A stretch of DNA of 64,000 nucleotides from Rhizobium sp. FKL33. Lineage in GTDB: Bacteria; Pseudomonadota; Alphaproteobacteria; Rhizobiales; Rhizobiaceae. The stretch is from contig NZ_STFX01000010.1 of the NCBI RefSeq assembly GCF_005222915.1, positions 1-64,000 on the forward strand. The letters are read 5' to 3'. Below the pieces are notes generated by a model. It saw nothing but the letters and a program-made list of their open reading frames with translations. It was not told the DNA's origin and made no database searches. Both the position numbers and the translations under genes were made by a program. Position 1 is the first letter of the stretch. Each line of letters opens with the position of its first letter. Shown piece after piece: positions 8,169 to 16,341 of the stretch.

Positions 8169-9331
8169 TTGACCACCTTCAATCCGCTGCTGGAAAGAGG
8201 CATGCGCATCGTGGCATGCGTGGCGGTGAGAAGATAGGGATCCGCCTGGATCGGCTCTCTGACGGTTTCCAGGATCGAAAAGGAGCCGTCCTCTTCCGAT
8301 CGTCCAAAAATCGGCGCGAGCGCGGCATGATGCGTGCGGCGATCGATCGCGACGTCGCCCACCGGCGTTGCGAAGCGTCGGGAGGTGACGACGGCCCTGA
8401 TTGCATCGGGATCGTCGGTTCCAGCGTCGGAGATCGCCTGCCCGAGCATGGACACAGCCATATAGGCGAAGGCGAAGGGGCCGGTGATACGCCGCAAAGC
8501 GCCGTGCCGGGCATGGATCTTCTGCTTGAAACGGCTGTTGTCTTCGCTGTCGAGATTGGCGAGGTAGGTCCCGACCGTGATGTGTCCCGCCTTGGCCGCC
8601 GGCGACAATCCGTCGAGATCTGACTCCGACAGATTGCAGGCGACAATTGGTCTGCGATCCCATGCGAAAGATGGATCTGCGGCCCGCAAGTCGGCATAGG
8701 CGCGGATAAAGGCGTTGGCGGAGCGGCCGACGAGATTGCTCAGAATGAAGTCGGGTTTCTTCTGGCGGATCTCTGCGATCAGATGTTCGACCTCTTCCGA
8801 GCCGAGCGGCATGAAGCGCTCGGCGACCACCTCGCCGCCGGCGGCTTGAGTCAATTCACGGGCAATGCGACCATTTTCCCAGCCCCAGATATAGTTTGAG
8901 CCGACAATGAACGGTCTTTGCCCGTAGATCGGCAGCACATGGTCGAAGAGCGGCAAAAGATGCTGGTTGGGACAAGCGCCGAGGTAGAGCACGCTGTCGC
9001 TGGCTTCATATCCTTCATAGGGAAAGGCGTACCATAGCAGCGCCCGCTGGCGCTCCACCACAGGCAGCACTTCCTTTCGGCTCCAGGAGGTGATGGTTCC
9101 GATCACATGGCGGCAGCCGTTTTCGCGGATTGCGGTATCTGCGAGGCCAGCATAGCGTTCAGCCATTCCTGACGGATCTCCGATCCGTGCCTCGAAGCCG
9201 AAGCGCCGGGAACCGTCGGCGTTGATTTCCGCCACGGCAGCCATGGCCCCGTCGATGGCATCGCGGCCCAGCGCAGCATAGGGACCTGAAGTGGAATAGA
9301 GGATGGCGAGCGGAACAGTGTGCCGAACCAT
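8165..9331 (-). CDS. AmiC-type cytoplasmic ligand sensor (periplasmic-binding-protein fold)
   Basis: 388 residues (AmiC of P. aeruginosa is about 385), starting VRHTVPLAILYSTSGPYA with no signal peptide, so it should stay in the cytoplasm. The fold is the Leu/Ile/Val or amide binding family: GRDAIDGAMAAVAEIN, IGTITSWSRKEVLPVVE and YLGACPNQHLLPLFDHVLP match the AmiC/UrtA/FmdD branch. It probably senses the ligand of this locus and releases the AmiR-like partner. It is the first gene of the minus-strand set AmiC-AmiR-hydrolase-transporter. The ribosome site is weak. Confidence 0.85.
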   Translation of the reverse strand: MVRHTVPLAILYSTSGPYAALGRDAIDGAMAAVAEINADGSRRFGFEARIGDPSGMAERYAGLADTAIRENGCRHVIGTITSWSRKEVLPVVERQRALLWYAFPYEGYEASDSVLYLGACPNQHLLPLFDHVLPIYGQRPFIVGSNYIWGWENGRIARELTQAAGGEVVAERFMPLGSEEVEHLIAEIRQKKPDFILSNLVGRSANAFIRAYADLRAADPSFAWDRRPIVACNLSESDLDGLSPAAKAGHITVGTYLANLDSEDNSRFKQKIHARHGALRRITGPFAFAYMAVSMLGQAISDAGTDDPDAIRAVVTSRRFATPVGDVAIDRRTHHAALAPIFGRSEEDGSFSILETVREPIQADPYLLTATHATMRMPLSSSGLKVVK

Positions 9332-9445
9332 CAGCAGACGCCCTCAATCCAAGAGATTTGCAAGGTCAATGTGAAAAGCGGTCGATCTGACATCGCAGCC
9401 TCATGTCTCATTTTTCGGACACGGATCGGATCTGGCAAAACCAAT

Positions 9446-9485
9446 AAAAAAAGCCCCTTGCCGCCGTTAAGCGGTGCAAGGGGCT
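9446..9485 (-). terminator. Rho-independent terminator of the RND efflux operon
   Basis: AGCCCCTTGC (9452-9461) pairs with GCAAGGGGCT (9476-9485), with additional CGC/GCG pairing inside. Reading on the minus strand the stem is followed by TTTTTTTA. It lies about 255 bases downstream of the RND pump stop codon. Confidence 0.85.
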
Positions 9486-9678
9486 CGGTTGCCTTTGGCG
9501 ATCAGCGCCATTTGAGGAACAGGCTATGCTAGGCTTATAAAGTAGTCAATAGGAATGTGTGCGGAATTTTTAGGCATTGATGCCCCGTGTATTCCTTTAT
9601 CCTCTAGATCGGCAAAGGGGCCGTGATCGAGGCTTCCCTGGAATGTATGTTGGAGCCGCGAAGCTATTGAAATGGCAT

Positions 9679-9704
9679 GAGCCGGGCCCTTTCGAACCCG
9701 GCTC
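9679..9704. other. Hairpin just downstream of the RND pump gene
   Basis: GAGCCGGG at 9679-9686 and CCCGGCTC at 9697-9704 form a perfect 8-bp stem, 37 bases past the pump stop. No T-run flanks it, so it is a 3'-end stabiliser or weak pause site rather than a clear terminator. Confidence 0.5.
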
Positions 9705-9740
9705 AGTATACTAAAATCTCTCTTACAAGACGCCCACCCT

Positions 9741-12700
9741 TCAGGCAGCCGGCAGCAAAGACCTGGTCTTGCGGCGAGCGGGGCGAGCTGAGTGGATGAC
9801 GGCCTCCTCATCGTCATGAACGTTCTGAGTATGCGCCTCGTCCGGATGCTGTATCAGCGCCCTGTTGCCGGTCATCCGCCGCGCCAGCACATAGAAGACC
9901 GGGGTCATGAAGATGCCGAAGAAGGTCACGCCGATCATGCCGGAGAACACCGCGATGCCCATGGCGGCGCGCATTTCCGCGCCGGCTCCCGTCGAGACGA
10001 CGAGGGGAATGACGCCCATGATGAAGGCCATGGACGTCATCAGGATCGGTCGAAGCCTGAGCCGGCTCGCCTCGATCGCGGCCTGCACCGGGGTGCGGCC
10101 CTCGAATTCCAGTTCTCGGGCGAACTCGACGATAAGGATGGCGTTCTTTGCCGACAACCCGACCAGGACGACAAGTCCAATCTGGGTGAAGATGTTGTTG
10201 TCGCCGCCGGTCAGCCAGACGCCGGACAACGCCGCCAGCACGCCCATCGGCACGATCATGATGATCGCGATCGGCAGGGTGAGGCTCTCATACTGCGCCG
10301 CCAGAACCAGATAGACCAACAGCAGCGCGAGCGGAAACACCAGCACGCCCGAATTGCCGGCGAGGATCTGCTGGTAGGTCAGATCGGTCCATTCGAAGCC
10401 GATGCCCTTGGGCAGAGTCTCAGCCGCGATGCGTTCGATGGCAGCCTGCGCCTGGCCCGAGGAGAAACCGGGGGCAGGGCAGCCATTGATGTCTGCGGCG
10501 AGGAAGCCGTTGTAACGGTTGGTGCGCTCCGGCCCCGTGGTGGCGTCGACCCGTAACAGCGCCGAAAGCGGGATCATCTCGCCGCCTGCGGAGCGCACCT
10601 TGAGCTGACCGATATCCTCGGGATTGGCGCGGAACCTGGCGTCGGCCTGGGCGCGGACGCTGTAGGTGCGGCCGAAGGCGTTGAAGTCGTTGACATAGAG
10701 CGAACCCAGATAGATCTGCAGCGTCTCGAACACGTCCGTCACCGACACGCCGAGCTGCTGCGCCTTGGTGCGGTCGAGATCGGCATAGAGTTGCGGCACG
10801 TTGATCTGGTAGCTCGAGAACAGGCCGGCGAGTTCAGGCGTCTGATAGGCCTTGCCGAGGAAGGCTTTGGTCGCCTCGTCGAGCGCTTGATAGCCCAGCC
10901 CGGCCCGATCTTCGAGCTGCAGCTTGAAGCCGCCCGTCGTGCCCAGACCCTGCACGGGCGGCGGCGGGAACATCGCGATAAACGCGTCCTGGATGGCGCC
11001 GAATTTCTGGTTCAGCTTCATGGCGATCGCGCCGCCCGAAAGATCCGGCGTCTTCCTCTCCTCGAAATCCTTGAGGGTCACAAACACGATGCCGGCGTTG
11101 GACGAGTTGGTGAAGCCGTTGATCGAGAGGCCGGGAAAGGCGATGGCGTGTTCGACGCCCGGTTCGGCGAGCGCGATGTCGCTCATGCGCTTGATCACGT
11201 CCTCCGTTCGGTTAAGCGTTGCGGCGTCGGGAAGCTGGGCGAAGCCGATAAGATATTGCTTGTCCTGCGCTGGCACGAAGCCGCCCGGCACGGCGTTGAA
11301 TAGGCTGTAGGTCCCTGCGGCCAGTGCGAGATAGACGCCCATGACCAGGGTCTTGCGCGTCAGGAGCCCGCCGATGCTGCGGCCATAGCCGTTGGAGCTG
11401 GCGCCGAAAGCGCGGTTAAAGCCGCGGAAAAACCAGCCGAACAGGAAATCCATGCCGCGAGTCAGCCAATCCTTCGGCGCATGGTGATCCTTGAGCAGAA
11501 GCGCTGCAAGCGCCGGCGACAGCGTCAGCGAATTGATCGCCGAGATAACCGTCGAAATGGCGATGGTCAGCGCGAATTGTCGGTAGAACTGGCCTGATAG
11601 GCCGGTGATGAAGGCGAGCGGCACAAACACCGCCACCAGCACCAGCGCGATCGCGATGATCGGGCCGGACACTTCCTTCATGGCGCGATAGGTCGCCTGA
11701 CGTGGCGACAGACCATTCTCGATGTTGCGTTCGACATTTTCCACCACGACGATCGCGTCGTCGACGACGATGCCGATCGCCAGCACCAGACCGAACAGGC
11801 TGAGCGCATTGATGGAGAAGCCGAAGGCGTACATGACGCCGAATGTGCCGATGATCGACACGGGCACGGCGATCAGCGGAATGATCGAGGCGCGCCAGGT
11901 CTGCAGGAACAGGATCACCACGAGCACCACGAGCGCGACGGCCTCGAGCAGCGTGTCGACGACCTTTTCGATCGAACTGCGGACGAATTTGGTCGTGTCA
12001 TAGACGATCTCGTATTTCACGCCTTCCGGCATGGCGACCTGCAGCTCGTTCATGGTCTTGACGACCTCGTCCGAGATTGTGATCGCGTTGGAGCCGGGGG
12101 CCTGGAAGACGGGAATCGCGACTGCTGCCTTTCCGTCGAGCAGCGACCGCAATGAGTAGTCGGCGGCCCCGAGTTCGATGCGCGCAACGTCGCGCAGGCG
12201 GGTTACCTGTCCTGCTGCGCCGGTCTTGACGATGATCTCGCCGAATTCCTCCGGCGTCTGCAGCCGTCCTTGGGCGTTGACGTTCAACTGCACGTCGATG
12301 CCGGGGAGATTGGGAGAGGCGCCGATGACGCCGGCTGCGGCCTGGACATTCTGGCCGCGGATCGCATTGGTGATGTCGCTGGCGGCGAGGCCATGCTCTG
12401 CCGCCTTTTGCGGATCGATCCAGACGCGCATCGAATAATCGCCGGACCCGAAGATCTGCACCTGGCCGACGCCGGGAATGCGCGCCAGGCGGTCCTTGAT
12501 GTTGAGGACGCCGTAATTGCGCAGATAGGTGATGTCGTAGCGGTTGTCCGGCGACAGCAGGTTGACCACCATCATCAGATCAGGCGAACTCTTCGCCGTG
12601 GTGACGCCGATGTTTCGGACTTCTTCAGGAAGGCGTGGTTCGGCCTGCGACACCCGGTTCTGCACCAGTTGTTGCGCCTTGTCCGGGTCGGCGCCGAGTT

Positions 12701-12989
12701 TGAAAGTGACCGTCAGCGTCATGACGCCGTCGGATGTCGCCTGGCTCGACATATAAAGCATGCCGTCGACGCCGTTGATCTGTTCCTCGAGCGGGGTCGC
12801 CACCGTTTCTGCGATGACCCGCGGATTGGCGCCCGGATAGGTGGCGCGGACAACGATGGAGGGCGGCACGACGTCTGGATATTCGGAGATCGGCAGGGCT
12901 TGCATGCCCAGAAGGCCGGCGACCACGATCAGCACCGACAGCACGCCGGCGAACACCGGGCGGTCGACAAAGAAGCGGGAGATGTTCAT
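9741..12989 (-). CDS. RND multidrug efflux transporter (AcrB/MexF-like inner-membrane pump)
   Basis: 1082 residues, full length for the HAE1 family. It begins MNISRFFVDRPVFAGVLSVL, the canonical first helix. Two repeats of six helices with large periplasmic loops follow. The proton-relay motif GIVVDDAIVVVENVERN lies in the fourth helix, and GLSAKNAILIVEFARE lies in the tenth-helix region. The ATG at 12989 is preferred over an in-frame TTG six codons earlier because AGAGG sits correctly before it. The membrane fusion protein gene is 129 bases upstream. No outer-membrane factor gene is present, so a TolC-type channel encoded elsewhere must be used. Confidence 0.95.
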   Translation of the reverse strand: MNISRFFVDRPVFAGVLSVLIVVAGLLGMQALPISEYPDVVPPSIVVRATYPGANPRVIAETVATPLEEQINGVDGMLYMSSQATSDGVMTLTVTFKLGADPDKAQQLVQNRVSQAEPRLPEEVRNIGVTTAKSSPDLMMVVNLLSPDNRYDITYLRNYGVLNIKDRLARIPGVGQVQIFGSGDYSMRVWIDPQKAAEHGLAASDITNAIRGQNVQAAAGVIGASPNLPGIDVQLNVNAQGRLQTPEEFGEIIVKTGAAGQVTRLRDVARIELGAADYSLRSLLDGKAAVAIPVFQAPGSNAITISDEVVKTMNELQVAMPEGVKYEIVYDTTKFVRSSIEKVVDTLLEAVALVVLVVILFLQTWRASIIPLIAVPVSIIGTFGVMYAFGFSINALSLFGLVLAIGIVVDDAIVVVENVERNIENGLSPRQATYRAMKEVSGPIIAIALVLVAVFVPLAFITGLSGQFYRQFALTIAISTVISAINSLTLSPALAALLLKDHHAPKDWLTRGMDFLFGWFFRGFNRAFGASSNGYGRSIGGLLTRKTLVMGVYLALAAGTYSLFNAVPGGFVPAQDKQYLIGFAQLPDAATLNRTEDVIKRMSDIALAEPGVEHAIAFPGLSINGFTNSSNAGIVFVTLKDFEERKTPDLSGGAIAMKLNQKFGAIQDAFIAMFPPPPVQGLGTTGGFKLQLEDRAGLGYQALDEATKAFLGKAYQTPELAGLFSSYQINVPQLYADLDRTKAQQLGVSVTDVFETLQIYLGSLYVNDFNAFGRTYSVRAQADARFRANPEDIGQLKVRSAGGEMIPLSALLRVDATTGPERTNRYNGFLAADINGCPAPGFSSGQAQAAIERIAAETLPKGIGFEWTDLTYQQILAGNSGVLVFPLALLLVYLVLAAQYESLTLPIAIIMIVPMGVLAALSGVWLTGGDNNIFTQIGLVVLVGLSAKNAILIVEFARELEFEGRTPVQAAIEASRLRLRPILMTSMAFIMGVIPLVVSTGAGAEMRAAMGIAVFSGMIGVTFFGIFMTPVFYVLARRMTGNRALIQHPDEAHTQNVHDDEEAVIHSARPARRKTRSLLPAA

Positions 12990-13118
12990 GAGAGGAACCC
13001 TCTTCAACGAGAATTTTAAGGCGCAACTGGCATCCCCGCTCGCTTGACGCGCCGGGCAGGAAGTCTGCGTATTCGGTGGAGCCTCCCGTTCCGAAGGGAG
13101 CAGGAGGCTTAGGATGTG

Positions 13119-14333
13119 CTACTGCGCCTGCGCCGCCGCCTTCTCTGCGGTCAGGGCCGCGGTCTTTTCCACTTCAGGGGCAACCACGACGCCTGGACGG
13201 ACGCGCTGCAGACCGTTGACCACGATCCTGTCGCCAGGCATCAAGCCGGTTTCGACAACGCGCATCCCATCAACAGCCGCGCCGAGCGCGATCTGCCGAT
13301 AGGCGACCTTGTTTGCCGCATCGACGACGAAGACGAATTTCTTGTCCTGGTCGGTGCCGATGGCGCGTTCGCTGACCAGGATCTTCTTCTCAGCTTTCGG
13401 TTGGCCCATCCGGACCTTCACGAACTGACCGGGGATCAATCGACCGCCTGGATTGTCGAAGACCGCGCGCACCGCGATCGTACCGCTGGCGCTATCGACC
13501 TGATTGTCGATCAATTGCAGACGTCCCTTGATCGGCGTGCCCTTGTCGGCGACGGTGCCGATCTCCACGGGGATCTGATCGAGCGCCGGCGAGGCTGTGG
13601 TGGACTCTGGCAGCTCCGCGAGCGCCCGCGTCACTGTTTCTTCACTGACATTGAAGCCGGCGTAGATCGGATCGATGGACACGAGCGTCGTGAGCGCAGG
13701 CGAGGCCGCGCCGGCCTCCACGAGATTGCCGACTGTAATTTCCACCTTGCCGACCCGTCCGGAGACCGGAGCCTTCACCTTGGTGTAGCTGAGACTGAGG
13801 GACACGGTGCGCAGCGCGGCTTCCGCGGTCCGCAGACCCGCTTCGGCTTCGGTCAGCGCATTCTGCCGCTCGTCGAGGTCGCTTTGTGAAATCGCATTGT
13901 TTTCCGTGAGCTTCCGTCCGCGTTCGAATTGCAGCCGCGCAAGGCTTACCCGCGCCTGGGCGGACGCAACCTGGCCTTCCGCCTGGGCGACTGCCGCCTC
14001 GTAGGGCGCCGGGTCGAGGGTGAAGAGCGGATCGCCCGCCTTGACCAGCGCGCCCTCGCGGAAAGCGATGGTCTGGATGACGCCGGAGACGCGCGGGCGG
14101 ATCTGCACCCGTTCGACGGCTTCGAGCCGGCCGGAAAACTCTTCCCAGGCGGTGATGGATTTGGCTTCGATGATCGCGACCGTCACAGGGACGGCGGGCG
14201 GCGCTGCCGGCGTGGCAGGCGCGGCCGCAGCGGCGGCGCCGGGAAGATCGAAGAACACTGTCGCGGCTGCCAAAGACGCAGCCAGTCCCAGGCCGGCGCC
14301 CGCGAGGGCCCAGCGTTTGCTGTTCGGTGTCAT
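13119..14333 (-). CDS. RND efflux periplasmic adaptor (membrane fusion protein)
   Basis: 404 residues. The N-terminus MTPNSKRWALAGAGLGLAAS is a signal or anchor segment followed by an Ala/Pro-rich linker. Barrel-sandwich (lipoyl-like) halves are seen in VQIRPRVSGVIQTIAFREGA and VKAPVSGRVGKVEITVGNLV, separated by the coiled-coil hairpin rich in Ala, Gln and Arg (about 120-190). This is the AcrA/MexE architecture. The ATG at 14333 has AAGGAGA at proper spacing; upstream in-frame codons have no family resemblance. It bridges the RND pump to an outer-membrane channel. Confidence 0.93.
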   Translation of the reverse strand: MTPNSKRWALAGAGLGLAASLAAATVFFDLPGAAAAAAPATPAAPPAVPVTVAIIEAKSITAWEEFSGRLEAVERVQIRPRVSGVIQTIAFREGALVKAGDPLFTLDPAPYEAAVAQAEGQVASAQARVSLARLQFERGRKLTENNAISQSDLDERQNALTEAEAGLRTAEAALRTVSLSLSYTKVKAPVSGRVGKVEITVGNLVEAGAASPALTTLVSIDPIYAGFNVSEETVTRALAELPESTTASPALDQIPVEIGTVADKGTPIKGRLQLIDNQVDSASGTIAVRAVFDNPGGRLIPGQFVKVRMGQPKAEKKILVSERAIGTDQDKKFVFVVDAANKVAYRQIALGAAVDGMRVVETGLMPGDRIVVNGLQRVRPGVVVAPEVEKTAALTAEKAAAQAQ

Positions 14334-14392
14334 GGAATGTCTCCTTGCGATCCCGGGAGGGAGACCCGGGCTCAGTAGAGTGTCGTTATAGA

Positions 14393-15205
14393 TCAGCTGC
14401 CGCCGAGTTCGCGCACGAAGTCCGCGAAATGCTGGCGAAGGCCGTCCGCCCACGTTGGCGCGTGACCGGATGTTCCGCCGTAAAGCTCAGGCCAGCCTGC
14501 TCCGGCGGGAAGCAGATGCTGACGAACGCGATTGCCCGCCTGGCCCAGGCGTTCCGCATAACCCAGCGCTTCGTCGCGCAGCGGATCATCCTCCGACGTC
14601 GCCAGAAGCGTCGGCGCCAAACCGGACATGCGCGAGCACAGGCACGGCGCCGCGTAGGGATGACAGACGCCGGCGCTGAGATAATGGCTCCAGCCCTCCG
14701 TCCACCGCTCCCGCATGCCCGCCGCATCGGCATCGCGCATCGACGCGGACCCCATGAACGGATCGACCAGCGGCGACAGCAGCACCTGACCATCCAGTTC
14801 GCGCGCCAGATGATCCCGGGCCTTGAAGGCGACCGCCGCCGCAATGTTGCCGCCAGCTTCTTCCCCGCCGATCAGCAGCAGGGATTTTCGGTCTCCCAGC
14901 CCCGCCCGTTTCTTGGCGAGATAGGAAAAGATCGAAAACCCGACCTCAAGCGGCTTGGGAAAAACCCCGCCAAGAGGCCTGGTGTAGTCCGGCACCACCA
15001 CGATCGCTCCGGCACCCGCCAGGCATTCCGCAGCCGCATTGCTGCGGATTTGCGATTCCAGAAAAGCGCCGGCTCCGAAATACAGCAGGACCGGGGCGCC
15101 TTTGCTGTAATCCGCGCCTTGATAGATCCGCGTCGACACGGGGCCGATGGCCACCTTGTCGAACACCATGTCTTTCACGTCCACTGGCATCGTCTTCGCT
15201 TTCAT
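14393..15205 (-). CDS. Alpha/beta hydrolase-fold protein of HSL type, catalytic residues apparently lost
   Basis: 270 residues with the overall plan of hormone-sensitive-lipase-type esterases. YFGAGAFLES replaces the oxyanion HGGGF motif. GGEEAGGNIAAAVAFKARD occupies the place of GDSAGGN, so the nucleophilic Ser is Glu. The acid region SEDDPLRDEA is intact, but the expected C-terminal catalytic His is not in its usual position (LPAGAGWPELYG). It is therefore probably not an esterase. It starts the minus-strand operon with the adaptor and RND pump and is divergent from the LysR gene, so a ligand-binding or modulatory role with the pump is possible. Confidence 0.8.
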   Translation of the reverse strand: MKAKTMPVDVKDMVFDKVAIGPVSTRIYQGADYSKGAPVLLYFGAGAFLESQIRSNAAAECLAGAGAIVVVPDYTRPLGGVFPKPLEVGFSIFSYLAKKRAGLGDRKSLLLIGGEEAGGNIAAAVAFKARDHLARELDGQVLLSPLVDPFMGSASMRDADAAGMRERWTEGWSHYLSAGVCHPYAAPCLCSRMSGLAPTLLATSEDDPLRDEALGYAERLGQAGNRVRQHLLPAGAGWPELYGGTSGHAPTWADGLRQHFADFVRELGGS

Positions 15206-15279
15206 GCTGCCGCATTATCACGCCCCGGATGCACAATGCTCGTCTTTTGTAGGCGGAATGTAGATTGACTTGAATGATT

Positions 15280-15322
15280 GAACAAGTTCCCTATTTCTGC
15301 CATCACTATTCGAAATTTCGAA
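15280..15322. promoter_or_regulatory. Two palindromes in the LysR/hydrolase-RND divergent promoter
   Basis: GAACAAGTTC at 15280-15289 (GAAC/GTTC arms) and the perfect 14-bp palindrome TTCGAAATTTCGAA at 15309-15322 lie in the 162-base divergent intergenic region. LysR regulators bind T-N11-A palindromes between divergent genes, so these are good operator candidates. They were recognised by symmetry only. Confidence 0.55.
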
Positions 15323-15367
15323 CAATATTGCATTGCATACAAAAGGGCAGTGGAAGGTTTAACCGAT

Positions 15368-16294
15368 ATGGATCAGCTTTCAGCCATGCGCGCCTTTGTC
15401 CGAGTCGTGGAGACCGGCAATTTCACCCGCGCCGCCGACGCGCTTCGCATGCCCAAGGCGACCGTCACCAACCTCATTCAGGGGCTCGAGGCGCATTTGC
15501 GCACGCAACTGCTCAATCGCACGACGCGGCGGGTTGTCGTCACCACGGATGGGGCGCTCTATTATGAGCGCGCCGTGCGCATCATCTCCGAGGTCGACGA
15601 ACTGGACAGCAGCCTGTCCAATTCCACGACGAGCCCGAGCGGGAGACTGAGAGTGGAAATGGCCGGCGCATTTGCCGACTGGATCGTCATCCCGGCGCTT
15701 TGCGATTTCGCCATGGCCTATCCGGATATCCTCCTCGATCTCGGCGTCGGCGACCGGACGGTCGACTATCTTGCGGAGAATGTCGATTGCGCATTGAGAG
15801 CGGGCGCTCCTGGCGACCAATCTCTAATTGCGCGACGCGTATCGGAAATCTCGGTGCTGAGCTGCGCCGCGCCATCCTATATCGAGAAATTCGGGTTCCC
15901 CCAATCGCCCGCCGAATTGGAAACAACACATTACTGCGTCAACTACTTCCGCGCCCAGACCAACCGCACGCTTCCATTCGAATTCAGCCGCGATGGCGAA
16001 AAAATCGAGGTGACCGGCCGCTATATTCTCTCCGTCAACGACGCGCGCAGCTATGTCGCCGCAGCGCTGACCGGCCTCGGCGTGGCGCAATTGCCGCATT
16101 TCATGATCCGGGACGAATTGCGGGACGGACGGCTCATCCCTGTGCTCTCCGACTGGTCATGCGAGGTCATGCCGCTTTATATCGTCTATCCGTCGAACCG
16201 GCATCTGAGCAACAAGGTCAGGGTGTTTGTCGACTGGCTCGTGAAACTGCTCGGCAATCGCGCAATGAAGGACGTGGCGACGCAGAAGGAATAG
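15368..16294 (+). CDS. LysR-family transcriptional regulator
   Basis: 308 residues. The N-terminal winged helix-turn-helix is MDQLSAMRAFVRVVETGNF followed by AADALRMPKATVTNLIQGLE and LLNRTTRRVVVTTDG. The rest is the two-lobed co-inducer domain (for example FADWIVIPALCDFAMAYPDI). The start at 15368 matches the family; upstream in-frame codons carry no similarity. It is divergent from the hydrolase-adaptor-RND operon, which it probably controls in response to a pump substrate. Its C-terminus converges on the sugar kinase gene, 47 bases away. Confidence 0.93.
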   Translation: MDQLSAMRAFVRVVETGNFTRAADALRMPKATVTNLIQGLEAHLRTQLLNRTTRRVVVTTDGALYYERAVRIISEVDELDSSLSNSTTSPSGRLRVEMAGAFADWIVIPALCDFAMAYPDILLDLGVGDRTVDYLAENVDCALRAGAPGDQSLIARRVSEISVLSCAAPSYIEKFGFPQSPAELETTHYCVNYFRAQTNRTLPFEFSRDGEKIEVTGRYILSVNDARSYVAAALTGLGVAQLPHFMIRDELRDGRLIPVLSDWSCEVMPLYIVYPSNRHLSNKVRVFVDWLVKLLGNRAMKDVATQKE

Positions 16295-16341
16295 GGGCTC
16301 ATATCGCAGCTTGCGACCGAGATTCAGCCTCGTTTAAAGCA

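Larger units (their letters stand above)
9332..9740. other. Non-coding interval between RND operon end and amiC-like gene
   Basis: About 400 bases without a convincing gene. It contains a strong rho-independent terminator (9446-9485) and a second hairpin (9679-9704), both serving the RND operon entering from the right, and the promoter region of the AmiC-like gene. TTGACC at about 9364-9369 on the minus strand is a possible -35, but no convincing -10 was found. Confidence 0.6.

Noticed and set aside
9332-9440. Sigma-54 promoter ahead of the amiC-like gene
   Set aside because: The GACCTTGCA stretch lacks the GG of the -24 element at the right spacing.
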